A stretch of DNA of 64,000 nucleotides. It comes from Eupeodes corollae. Taxonomy: Eukaryota > Arthropoda > Insecta > Diptera > Syrphidae. The position numbers and the translations under genes are program-made. How positions within the stretch are numbered: position 1 is the first letter of the stretch; each line of letters opens with the position of its first letter. Below are positions 36,305 to 46,894 of this stretch, in pieces. The DNA lies in the NCBI RefSeq assembly GCF_945859685.1, contig NC_079147.1:266714572-266778571 (forward strand). Reading direction: 5' to 3'. The notes under the pieces are model-generated. The model saw only the letters and a list, made by a program, of their open reading frames with translations, did not search any database and was not told the origin of the DNA.

Positions 36305-36850
36305 ACTTTTTGTTTAGATACAATAACAAATAAAATAATAGCAACCAACAAAGTATTTGATAGGTTTGTTAAAGCCCAATAGAACAGTTAAAATTCAAAA
36401 CAAGCTCGAAAATGTAACCGTTTTTTGCACTTTTTTGACATTTTTATCAATAATACATTCGGCCCTAGAAGTTGAAAGCTTGGATTTATCATTAAGACAA
36501 CATCGAAGAAACAGCCAATAAATCCAAAATCTGCTATGTTTAACGCTTGATATTATTTTCACGTTAACTATGCTATTTGAAAATTTTTGTTTTTGCTAAA
36601 TTTACTGTAGTATTGCAGATTTTTACCAATAAATTGCTATTGACTCTAGATATAATAATAAGTAATACCATTTTGAAATCTGCATTTAACGCGCATATTT
36701 TAAAAATAGTTGGCCACTCAGGTATTTATGCATTTTTTTTACCAAGCTATGATTTAACTTTTTCAAATATTATTTGCATTCACATTTTGCATTGAAATTC
36801 AATGTTAAATAATTTTTTCTCTAAGAAGTCCAACAGCTTATGTGTTGGCA
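36305..36850 (-). repeat. Inner inverted repeat flanking the arm transposase (right copy)
   Basis: This is the inverse partner of 34401-34962. It stops at TATGTGTTGGCA and lacks the outermost ~220 bp (the CAGGGTGTCC end) that the left side has. The arm's transposon unit is therefore truncated at its inner end. Confidence 0.75.
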
Positions 36851-36950
36851 CAATAGTCCAAGAGGCGACCGTCAGATCACTTAGCTCATCCTCTCAATGG
36901 ATCTAATACCTCTTACTAAATAGAGATACTCTAGAGAAAAATAATGCACC

Positions 36951-37295
36951 AGGGTTGCCTATCAGATTTTGGGCCGAAGACGTCTAAACCGGGGCACTTC
37001 CGGTGCGTTTTTTTCACCAAGACTTAGCCCATCCAGTTAATGGCTGAAACTAGTGCCAAACAATAGAGCTCGACGAGATAGATCGAAATATATAGGGTTG
37101 CCTAACTAAAAGTGGGCCGAAGCGCTTGGCAGCCCTATTTCAAGGTGCGTATTTTTCGACCATGACTTAGCCCATCCAGTTAATGGTTAAATTTGGTATC
37201 AAATGAAAGGTCTGAGTCTACTGATTATGAATATATAGGGTTGCCATGTCTTAACTGGGCCGAACCCCTCGGCAGCCCCGTTATAAAAAAAAATC
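36951..37295 (+). repeat. Three GGGTTGCC...GGGCCGAA subterminal units (left arm)
   Basis: AGGGTTGCCTATCAGATTTT, AGGGTTGCCTAACTAAAAG and AGGGTTGCCATGTCTTAACT start at about 36953, 37095 and 37230. Each is followed within 10-15 bp by TGGGCCGAA and then a GGCAGCCC-type partner able to pair with GGGC. 'gacttagcccatccagttaatgg' recurs twice between them. The inverse set lies at about 40445-40797. Confidence 0.7.
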
Positions 37296-37933
37296 CACCA
37301 AATATGTAATGCTTTATAACTTAATAATTTGTCTGGCTTTGTTCATCGAATGTTATTGTATTTTATATCAAATGAAAGCTCAGAACCTGTAGAAAATTAA
37401 TACAATAGTTTTACATTTATAAAAAATCTATATATGTATGTCAAAAAAAGATTTACTGCAGTTTTCCTTAAAACATTTTATTTAACCAAAAACATTACTT
37501 TATCTATTGAAGTAAATAAAAGATTTGCTATCAAATGAAATTTTGGTCAAAAAAGTACAGTGGCAACAATAGTTGCTTTTGCTATTCAAAAAGTATAAGT
37601 TGCCTTCTTATACATAGCTAGATGACTTGCCTTTAAAATTGACTTAATAAATTATTAATTCTTTTTCATGGGAGATATTTATAGGTAAAGAGAGTTTTTA
37701 TATATTTTTATATATATATATTTTTATATGAGCAGAGTTTTTATTCAACTTTTATTTGCCGTTAAACCAAAAAAATCACAATTTAAATACTTTTTCATTT
37801 ACAAATTTAAGGAACTTAGTTTTTGATATACTTATATTCAATAACAATAAACTTAACAATACAAAAATTAAATAACATGATATCTACGAATATATTTTAC
37901 TTTCCAATAGTTTACATTCTTTCAATTTGTCGT

Positions 37934-39935
37934 TTAGTTATCGTCATCAGAATAAAAACTATCTTCTTCTTCTTCTTCTTCTTCTTCTTCTTCTTCTTCT
38001 TCTTCTTCTTCTTCTTCGATATCATCATCAATAATTATTTCTCGACAGATATAGGTGTAGTATCTCCTATGAACCAAAGCGGTTCTATTATGTCGCCTTT
38101 GACTAAGCAACCACACTCATTGGGATTTAATTGACTGCATTGAGGTTCAGTAGCATTTTGCCAAATGGCATTGACGTAAATCATCCATAGAATTTTTTGT
38201 TTTAAAGATATCCAGCATGGTGGTAACATACTAGAATCGAAAATTTTAACTTTTTTTAGAAAGCGATCTTCATTGCTTTTCGTTGAAAATATTTTTTTTT
38301 AAATAATAAAGCGTGAAAGATTGACACTTTTGCATTTTGTGGAGTACAAATTGTATGTGAATTCTTGTAGTAATTCCATGTTTCCAATATTGTTAATTTG
38401 GTTCGGGGTGTTTAAGGACGCAAATATTTTTTGAATTTTCTCATTTTTTATCAACTTTTCAAAAGGCTTTGCCTTGCCTTTCCGATAGAAACTGGTGGTA
38501 TAGTTACTTCCCGTGAAGGCATGGAAACCCGGTAAGGATTGACAAAGCCTATCGCCAAGTTTTTTTGAAACCTCGGTACAATTTAAGCAATGTAGTGCGG
38601 AACCTTTTGTGTTAAAAATATCTCAAAACTTTTAAGTTTATGGATATTTCCAAGCAAAATAATTAAAAAGTCAGTATCCCACGATTTTACCATTACTTTT
38701 GAGATGTTTGATAATTTACTTAAATGATAGACAATTCTCGTATTGGCTTCCTCTTGGTGACATAAATAGTCCTTTTCAAGAGTCTCAACAATATTATTGT
38801 TCGAACATGTAAATGAGAAACACTGCTCTTCAAAAGTTAGGAACAGCTTCTTATTCTTTAAATGCGAGCAGATACTACTACTTTCATAGTGACTACATAA
38901 AAATGCAACTAAAGCTTCTTTGAATTTTTTGTTACGCAAATGTTTTAAAAAGTCATTTGGCCTTATTTGTGATGGTCCACGAATTGTGTAGTTTGCACTG
39001 ATTTCGTGGCGGTTATTTCGCTCGACATCTTTGATTGATGGAGTAAAGTAACGATCAAATATCAAGTGGATGTGAGTAGCACTGGTGTTGCAATTTTTTT
39101 TTTAAATAAGTTCAGATAGTTTGTCAAACCTCTGAGGTAAAGACGGCCCTAAGTGTTGCAGGAGATAAAACCTATCATCAACGTTAGAAGGAGGATTAGA
39201 TACATGGAAGGAACGTAATTTCTTTGCAAGTACTGACTTATCTGTCTTCAGCATTTCTCCCGTACAATGGCACAATGAAGGTGGTGCTGGTGATAATGGT
39301 GATAATGAAAGACAGTACTCCATATCAATTTTCTTTTCTAGAGCAATAGCAAGCAATCTTCCAAATATATCACGCTCCATTTTCTACAAAACGTTCTTAG
39401 TGCCATCTTTGCTTTTAAGTGTTTTTTTTTTTTTCAAACACTCCGAAGCTAAATTTTGTAGGTTTATTCTTTTGATTGGTTTTTCAAATCTTTCGGGATT
39501 TTTATTACAATCAGCTATGAACTCATGTTTTTTCGTTTCTCCCATTTGGTTTAAATTTAAGAGGAAATTCATTGTCTCTTCCGAAACAGCCCTTCCTGTA
39601 ACTACGTTAAATAAACTTTTTTCGTCTACCGATTTATCGAATGGATTGATGTTATTTTTGAAATTTGAAATTATGTTCTCTAAGGTTTTTCTGTCTTTTG
39701 AATTCCTAAAACTTTCGAGTTCATGAACTGTGTCATCGTTTTTAGTTAAATTAATTTCGCCAAGCATAGTTGATATTATTTTTGTTCGCAGACTATGACT
39801 TAAAGCCTAACGCTGGCGCGGATAAATGGAGTTTGTGAAATGGCTTATGCCATTTAAAGAACTTGCAGCATCTGCATTTATCGTCTGCTCAAGTGTCAAA
39901 TCACCAGGTCTCCTTGAAAAATTAGATTTAGTTCT
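37934..39935 (-). pseudogene. Decayed PIN/FEN-like uncharacterised gene, cargo at the centre of the palindrome
   Basis: Reading on the minus strand gives one protein of roughly 600 residues broken by several lesions. The order is DLTLEQTINADAASSL, FTNSIYPRQR, a TAG near 39803 (family Trp), ALSHSLRTKIISTMLGEINL, NPFDKSVDEKSLFNVVTG, a TAG at 39386, and MERDIFGRLLAIALEKKIDM. A TAA at 39104 is followed by HIHLIFDRYFTPSIKDVERN, YTIRGPSQIRPNDFLKHL, KKFKEALVAFL, HQEEANTRIVYHL, VMVKSWDTDFLIILLGNIHK, a frameshift near 38610, LPGFHAFTGSNYTTSFYRKG, a frameshift near 38300, and FDSSMLPPCWISLKQKIL. I know this architecture from repeat-associated metazoan proteins annotated only as uncharacterised. The EEAxT / S.DTD pattern suggests a PIN/FEN nuclease fold, with the family Asp here Asn. 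The C-terminus is a run of about 19 Glu ending EDSFYSDDDN. Confidence 0.7.
37963..38017. repeat. (CTT)n microsatellite encoding the poly-Glu tail
   Basis: About 18 uninterrupted CTT/TTC triplets. On the minus strand they are GAA codons at the C-terminus of the central pseudogene, between IIIDDDIE and DSFYSDDDN. Confidence 0.9.
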
Positions 39936-40444
39936 TTTTACACCAAAAGCTTGGAGAAAGCTTGATGATTATAAAGCTTTGCTTATCAATATCAGTTCGA
40001 ACTTTATTAAATGTATTTTATATGGTATGTACCCACTCGTGATTAAAACTTTTAAAGAGAACTTTGAGAGGATTAACTTCATGTTGACCTTGATGTTGAT
40101 CAAACGTTATAGTCTTTGCTAAAAAACACATTTCTTATGTTTTTGGTAAATTAATGAGCATCACCGGGTGTTTTTAACATTGCGACGAATGTATGCTTAT
40201 ATTTTAATATAAAAAATAGTCTTTTATTTACTTCAATAGATAAAGTAATGTTTTTGGTTACATAAAATGTTTTAAGGAAAACTGCAGTAAATCTTTTTTT
40301 GACATACATATATAGATTTTTTATAAATGTAAAACTATTGTATTAATTTTCTACAGGTTCTGAGCTTTCATTTGATATAAAATACAATAACATTCGATGA
40401 ACAAAGCCAGACAAATTATTAAGTTATAAAGCATTACATATTTG

Positions 40445-40797
40445 GTGGATTTTTTTTTTATAACGGGGCTGCCGAGGGGTTCGGCCCAGTTTAAGACATG
40501 GCAACCCTATATATTCATAATCAGTAGACTCAGACCTTTCATTTGATACCAAATTTAACCATTAACTGGATGGGCTAAGTCATGGTCGAAAAATACGCAC
40601 CTTGAAATAGGGCTGCCAAGCGCTTCGGCCCACTTTTAGTTAGGCAACCCTATATATTTCGATCTATCTCGTCGAGCTCTATTGTTTGGCACTAGTTTCA
40701 GCCATTAACTGGATGGGCTAAGTCTTGGTGAAAAAAACGCACCGGAAGTGCCCCGGTTTAGACGTCTTCGGCCCAAAATCTGATAGGCAACCCTGGT
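40445..40797 (-). repeat. GGGTTGCC...GGGCCGAA subterminal units (right arm)
   Basis: Inverse of 36951-37295; the units end in GGCAACCCT near 40508, 40650 and 40796. Confidence 0.65.
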
Positions 40798-40894
40798 GCA
40801 TTATTTTTCTCTAGAGTATCTCTATTTAGTAAGAGGTATTAGATCCATTGAGAGGATGAGCTAAGTGATCTGACGGTCGCCTCTTGGACTATTG

Positions 40895-41440
40895 TGCCAA
40901 CACATAAGCTGTTGGACTTCTTAGAGAAAAAATTATTTAACATTGAATTTCAATGCAAAATGTGAATGCAAATAATATTTGAAAAAGTTAAATCATAGCT
41001 TGGTAAAAAAAAATGCATAAATACCTGAGTGGCCAACTATTTTTAAAATATGCGCGTTAAATGCAGATTTCAAAATGGTATTACTTATTATTATATCTAG
41101 AGTCAATAGCAATTTATTGGTAAAAATCTGCAATACTACAGTAAATTTAGCAAAAACAAAAATTTTCAAATAGCATAGTTAACGTGAAAATAATATCAAG
41201 CGTTAAACATAGCAGATTTTGGATTTATTGGCTGTTTCTTCGATGTTGTCTTAATGATAAATCCAAGCTTTCAACTTCTAGGGCCGAATGTATTATTGAT
41301 AAAAATGTCAAAAAAGTGCAAAAAACGGTTACATTTTCGAGCTTGTTTTGAATTTTAACTGTTCTATTGGGCTTTAACAAACCTATCAAATACTTTGTTG
41401 GTTGCTATTATTTTATTTGTTATTGTATCTAAACAAAAAG
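40895..41440 (+). repeat. Inner inverted repeat, right arm, inner copy
   Basis: Mirror of 36305-36850, with TGCCAACACATAAGCTGTTG at its outer edge. Confidence 0.7.
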
Positions 41441-41557
41441 TTTTTGAGCCAGCTTTTAATCACCTGATCACTTAGTTAGAAAACAGAAACAAAAATAGAT
41501 AATTTTTTATTTTTTTTTTTATTTAAAGCAAATGCTCAAACTGTTTTCCACCCACTC

Positions 41558-42530
41558 TTATACAGGTGCGCACCTCCGAATAAATGAAGGTATAAGTGAA
41601 CGTGCAAGGTTTTGCTCAGAAATTTGTAATGCAGCTGCCTCCATACGATTTCTTAGCTTCTCTAAAGATATGATTGGCTTGCTGTATACGATTTCCTTAA
41701 TGCATCCCCAATACAAAAAATCAAGTGGATTTAGGTCTGGTGAACAGGGTGGTCATAAAATTGGTCCCAGACGTCCTATCCATCTGCCTGGATATCTGGC
41801 ATTTAAATATGCCCGCACAGGCACAGCATAGACCTGTGCTGGACAACCATCATTTTGAAGCCAATGGGATTCCTTTAGTTCTTGAGGCACTTTTTCCAGC
41901 AAGGTTGGGAGATCATTTTGGATTAACTCCAAATATTCTTGGATAGTGAAAATCCCCGGCAAATCAAAGAGTCCAATTATTTTCCCATTTAGAATCCCAG
42001 TCCAATAGTTTATTTTGAATTGGTACTGGGACCTGTCTTCCCTCATGGATGTTTGGGTTTTGTAGTGCCCAGAAGTGGAGATTATCAAAAGAATTTTGCC
42101 AACAAACTGCGGATCTTTTTCAATTTTCAGTATAATTTGTCGACAAAAACTCCTTCTCGTTTCAAAATCTTGCGTCTGGAAAGTTTTCAACCGTGTTAGG
42201 TGAAAGGCAGTGCGCAGTGCGATCCCAGTGCGTCGTGCTATTGCTCGGATTGATACTGTAGGATCTCTGTTAAGTTCCGCAAGCACTAAGTCTTCAGTAT
42301 TCCTTTCGAGGGGGTCGTCCCACGCCTGCGCCACCAACACCACTACCAGGCAACCTTCCTTCCGAGAAACAGCTATGGACTCTAATAAACACTCGATAAT
42401 TCGAGTGACGTGCGTTAGGGTACCTTTCCCTACACAGAGTCGCAGCTTCGTTTGCGTTGCCTTTGCACTCTCCATTAATGAAATGCATGTTTGCATATTC
42501 TTGTGCAGAATACAGAATACGTAGCATCAA
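41558..42530 (-). pseudogene. Broken Tc1/mariner-like transposase, right-arm copy
   Basis: This is the minus-strand twin of 35216-36188. The 247-codon open frame (41753-42496) is identical in protein to its left-arm partner. It carries the same frameshift, the same missing first catalytic segment and the same TGA in place of Trp (41753-41755). The lesions therefore predate the duplication or have been spread between the arms. Confidence 0.8.
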
Positions 42531-42783
42531 AAAAGTTCAATCAAATGTCTTAATTATCAAAAAGCTGGTTCAGGAAAACGCTATTTAGACCGTTAATTTT
42601 TCTGAAGAATGAACAATAAAAACGATATAAATAAGTGTTCGTCAGCGCCTTAATCTTATGAATTAAGATCAAATTACAAAAACTTTAATTCAAAATTTAA
42701 AAAACTTACGATTTTATGCGTTATCACTTTCTCAGGATCTTACAATTTACTGTTCAAAAAACTCAATTAAAATTAAATCAGAA

Positions 42784-43345
42784 GACTTTTTGTTTGGAGA
42801 AATTAACAAATAAACTTATAGCAAAATATTTGATGGGTTTGTTAAAGCCCAATAGAACAGGTAAAATTCAAAACAAGCTCGAAAATGTAACCGTTTTTTG
42901 CACTTTTTTGACATTTTTATAAATAATGCATTCGGCCCTAGAAGTTGAAAGCTTGGGTTTATCATTGGGACAATATCGTAGGAACAGCCAATAAATCAAA
43001 AATCTGCTATGTTCAACGCTTGGTTTTATTTTCACGTTTACTGTGCTAATTTTGATAACTTTTGTTTTTGCTTAATTTACTCTAGTATTGCAGATTTTTA
43101 CCAATAACTTGCTATTGACTCTAGATATAATAATAAGTAATACCATTTTGAAATCTACATTTAACGCTCATATTTTTAAAATAGTTGGCCACTCAGGTAT
43201 TTATGCATTTTTTATATACCAGCTGTGATTTAACTTTTTCAAAAATTATTTGATTTCAAGTTTTGCATTGAAATTCAATGTTAAATAATTTTTTCTCTAA
43301 GAATTCCAACAGCTATAATAATTTTCTTCTACTTATGTGTTGGCA
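42784..43345 (-). repeat. Inner inverted repeat, right arm, outer copy
   Basis: Mirror of 34401-34962; the sampled stretch of about 250 bp is identical. Confidence 0.7.
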
Positions 43346-43984
43346 GAAGTAATGTAAAATATTCCTGCAAAAAAAAAGTATGGAACTCATTCACTTGTAG
43401 TCGTAGTATTCAAAAATGTAAAGTAAGAAAAAAAATAATGCACTGAACAAAAAAATGATTACAACTTTTCTTGTGGTTGGGATAGAATTTTTTTTATCAG
43501 TTTTCAGGACGGTCATAAAGTCTACTATGCGGCATTTCAGGATTGTCCATTACTTACGGGCTGTAAATTTGTAGATTTTGGGTCTAGATCCCTATGGTTT
43601 CAATTTGCTCAGGACCTTTCCGAATTTAAGTTCACGAATAGAGGTCCATGTCAATGCTCATGAATTAATTTAACGCCATAAAAATGGAATTCACGTCTTG
43701 TTGTAACAACAAAATGGGACATTTAATTGTTAAATTTCTTAAAATGAATATTTGTATTTTTGTCATAGTGAAAAGCTAATAATTTGTGGAGCACCTCGTG
43801 ACTATCAATAACTTTAAGACTTATCAATTATTTCTGTAGAGAACAAAATGTTATACATTCGCCACAGAAACCCGCTGGATTGGCAGTCGTCTAGTTAATG
43901 TCAATATGTATCATAATTAGCCTCGTTTGGTAATTGACCACCATTATTTTTTTGCTAGATATTCTGAAACACATCTTTTTAGAC

Positions 43985-44095
43985 AAGGAGAACTTGTTAG
44001 CCGATAAACTCATTTGGCTCAATGGATCCAGAAACTGTAACTGTTTGGTGTAGTTTATGACGTTGCATCATAGAAGTCTATGTGTTTTCGTTCCC
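43985..44095 (+). pseudogene. Tiny rosa-type transposase relic
   Basis: ADKLIWLNG in one frame (family SDEAHFWLNG) is followed after a frame change by DPETVTVWCSL and, past a stop, RCIIEVYVF (family HPEKVTVWCGLWAGGIIGPYFF). The segment between them is deleted. Only the order of the two motifs supports the call. Confidence 0.5.
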
Positions 44096-45172
44096 TTCGA
44101 TGAACTTAACTCAACATATCCCCTTTGTGTTATATATGTTGTTCAAATTATATCATTCTCACTCCCCCCCCCCCCCTATTAACACGACCTACACCACCCC
44201 GCCGTCAGGTCATCCATCAAATAATATGTTTGTGTTGTGTATTTAGTTAATCTTCCATATCAACCATATTTTTTCATTACCAATAACAAAATATATAAAA
44301 ATAAGAAATAAATATCAAAACATTGAAAACTTTTTTATAAAAACACAATATTTTTGTATACTAAACAAAAATTCTCGATTCAATAGATTTTCCAGAACCA
44401 GAACCAAAACCATAATAATCATTCGCATCGATGAAGAGTTCTCTATGGATTTTTGTATAAAGGCTCCACTTCCTCATTCTGGTTGAAGTGACGAGTGATT
44501 TATGAGGTGTCATCACTGGTGATTGCACTTGAGTGCCTATTTACGAAAAGTAAATAATTTCTAGAGGAATGCTCTAGACTCTAGAACCACCACATCACAC
44601 CACACCACACCACATCCCAGATAATACCATGGGTACAAGTATACAAAAGAAAATTGTATCTGAAGAAAAAGTACATAAACAAAAATAAAACAAATTAACG
44701 ACTGTAGTTTAAATTAAGAGAATAATCGCTGGAATCAAGAAAGATTGATTATTCAATCGATGAGGGACTTATGCAGCATGAGCCATCACTTCCAAGAAGA
44801 AGAAGAAAAACGAGAACGAATGAACAGGAACGGAAAGTCCAACCCATTATATGACGCCGTAGGAGTCACATAATTGAGGTTAAAACGAGAACAAGAGGGA
44901 GTTTCCGCTATACCACAAGTTGGTAGTCATTATTTCCAACATTGTCGATAGAAATATGGCATTAAATTGTGTTAAGATTCAAGAAATGGTACATTGAAAC
45001 ATCATACTCAATAAAAGTGAGAAAAACAAAATACTTAAAATTGTTGTTCCTTATGGAAAAGCTGTAAAAAAAGCATTTCATTCTGAATTGACGAATTCAA
45101 AATTTAGACATTTCTTTAAGATTCAAGACTTGTTTATTGAACTTTTATGTATATAATTTGATGGTCTTAAAA
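44096..45172. other. Anonymous DNA with simple repeats
   Basis: A C13 run at about 44164-44176 and a CACAC/CCACA-type tract near 44581-44612. No gene is recognised. Confidence 0.45.
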
Positions 45173-45357
45173 TTAAATAAATAAAAATAAATAATTAAAT
45201 TAGGTGGCGCAACAGTCCATTAGGGCCCAGAGATGGAAGGGACCTACAGTTTATATGCCGACTCCGAACGGTTAATTTGAGAAAGCACTTTTTCATGACA
45301 AGGATTACTCTTGGAGAATTTGTCAATTCCTCGCAATACGCTACGGGTACTTCTTCT
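45173..45357 (-). repeat. SINE-like repeat, copy 2, with (AATAA)n tail
   Basis: TTAGGTGGCGCAACAGTCC starts at about 45200 and is followed by 'agatggaagggacctacagtttatatgccgactccgaacgg' and 'gagaaagcactttttcatgacaagg'. The preceding 45173-45200 is an AAATAAATAAAAATAAATAA-type tract, which fits a 3' tail if the element is on the minus strand. It is longer than the copy at 12386-12520. Confidence 0.55.
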
Positions 45358-45389
45358 TAAAATTAAATAGATAATTTAAATTCTTAGCG

Positions 45390-46055
45390 AAATAGTAGTA
45401 AGCAGTCTAAGACGCTCTCTATCTAAGACAAGCCCAGTACAGGTTCTCGGTATCTTACTTCGAAGGCTTTTAGCAGATTAATGGCCGTTTTAAAGATGGT
45501 ATACCAAACGGGAAAGGTGTAACCAATGACTGGTCGCAACAGCTACTTGTACATCCATATCTTGGTCTGTTGACTTGGTCCATTACTCTTTTTTATCAAA
45601 GCTGACTTTTTTGAGAACTTTCTAGGCATGCGGGTTAAACCTTAACAGCTGATGGAAAAATCTCAAATACTTAACGGTCGTCTTGGTCGACAATGTCGAT
45701 CAGTTCCTTCTTTTTGTCGCGCTTTGGGATCTTCTACGGACGACAGCTGAAGGTATTCTAACTTTGCGCCATTCGTTTTAATACACCATTTCTGGTAAAA
45801 ATCAAAGAGCATTGATAAGCATTTCTCCAGCCTTACGTAGATATTTCTGGAAGAAAGAAAAGAGAAAATAATTCGTAAAAGTTCAATTGAAAATCAAAGT
45901 ATGTGAAGCTTATGGATAAAGCCTTCAACCCATACGTCATTAAATGCTTCCTCATAATCCAATGGTGACACGATGGCTATTAAGGGCTGAGGCGATGTCG
46001 TGTTGAAACTTCAGTAAAGAATGCAGCGTCGAGTGTTTAAGGGTGCCTGTAATGC
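45390..46055 (-). pseudogene. Jockey-like reverse transcriptase relic
   Basis: The minus strand reads STLHSLLKFQHDIASALN, a frame slip, then PLDYEEAFNDVWVEGFIHKL, the catalytic A motif with FD..W as FNDVW. After a large internal deletion the thumb region appears: ALFDFYQKWCIKTNGAKLEY with one frame slip, VKYLRFFHQLLRFNP, and a trace of LRPVIGYTFPVW. The FADD region is missing. Many stops are present. Confidence 0.65.
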
Positions 46056-46894
46056 ACGCGTACGCCGCCGCCGTTCGTACGCTTGGAATACTATTTTTCG
46101 TCCCAAATATCTAAAAAACAGCAAAGATGTCGATTTCAAAAAAAATTTGTTTTACAAATAAAATTATACTATACTTATACTATAACTAAGATCATCAATC
46201 CAAAAATGTTTGCTTCTGGGAAAAATTAATTTTTGCAGGTGAACACAATTTAATATTTTTCGTTTATATGTACGAGTACTCCAAATGGTATAACCCAAAC
46301 CAAATACAGAGCAGCTGTGAACCATGGTGATTGATAGTTTGCAGTTGTTTTTTTGTAGATGATTTAGGAAAGCTGCAAATATAATGGACAACAAGAACTA
46401 CATACAGATTCTTAAACTTAATGAGGGAAAGTGCAATAAAATTGAAGCTACAAAGCCAATTCACTTTTTACCCAATTCTGCATGTTGTTCATATATCATA
46501 TTCAATACAGTTTGGGAACTTTGTTCGTAAAATTACGATTTTTTCGTTGGTTACGTGGCACGAAAATTATTCCAAATTCAAGCTATGATAGTGACAATAA
46601 ATAAATTCTTTTTACAAGATTTCGTTTTTGAGCTTTATTGTTATCTAAACTTTTACTGACTTGCCTTGGAAATTGTTTACAGTTTTAACTTAACAAGTAA
46701 TTGAATGTTTTTATTTGGATTTACTTGAACAAATTAAAATAAATATATTAGTTGGGATTTAAAAATTGTATTTTACAATTGTATATTTTTAGATTTATGT
46801 TTTTTTAGTTAAGAGTTTTGAACAGTTTTTTCATCTGACAGATCCTCAGCTTATCAAGTAATTTTGTTGTTTAGCTCAGGGTTTCTAATTCATA
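46056..46894. other. AT-rich DNA, nothing recognised
   Basis: A short CG-containing tract lies near 46055-46080. The minus-strand ORFs at 46164-46464 show no family signature. Confidence 0.4.

Larger units (their letters stand above)
34179..37523 (+). repeat. Left arm of the palindrome
   Basis: Its reverse complement reappears at 40220-43563. By eye the inner ~3.1 kb is nearly identical. I see only a few differences, for example single-base indels in A/T runs near 36730 and 37275, AA versus AAA near 37248, and one T/G near 37476. The outer ~220 bp differ at several positions. Six reading frames of 68-247 codons are identical in protein between arms. Confidence 0.9.
34179..43563. mobile_element. 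9.4-kb palindromic transposon-like element with 3.3-kb inverted arms
   Basis: The left terminus CAGGGTGTCCCGTAAG follows TA (34177-34178). The right terminus, read inward on the other strand, is CAGCCCGTAAGTAATGG and is followed by TA (43564-43565). Between them lie two inverted arms (34179-37523 and 40220-43563) and a 2.7-kb unpaired centre. Each arm carries a transposase relic bounded by its own ~550-bp inverted repeats and, further in, GGGTTGCC-containing subterminal repeats. The centre carries a PIN/FEN-like pseudogene. The TA flanks and the CAGGG start suggest a Tc1/mariner-type origin for the outer ends. The GGGTTGCC repeats could be the terminal region of a second transposon that took in the first. 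It is dead by all visible criteria. Confidence 0.8.
40220..43563 (-). repeat. Right arm of the palindrome
   Basis: Inverse of 34179-37523. Its outer end lacks the five bases GGTGT present in the left terminus (CAG|GGTGT|CCCGTAAG versus CAGCCCGTAAG), so the terminal repeats no longer match exactly. Confidence 0.9.

Noticed and set aside
37963..38017. (CTT)n run as a stand-alone regulatory feature
   Set aside because: It is explained as the GAA-codon tail of the central pseudogene.
39400..39726. 108-codon plus-strand ORF and the 39826-40122 plus-strand ORF in the palindrome centre
   Set aside because: Both are antisense to the PIN/FEN-like pseudogene, whose minus-strand reading gives recognisable family motifs.
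34179..43563. The palindrome as a simple sequencing hairpin (missed adapter) artefact
   Set aside because: The arms are separated by 2.7 kb of unrelated sequence and differ by point changes, small indels and a diverged outer 220 bp, which a read-through artefact would not produce. A more complex misassembly cannot be excluded without reads.
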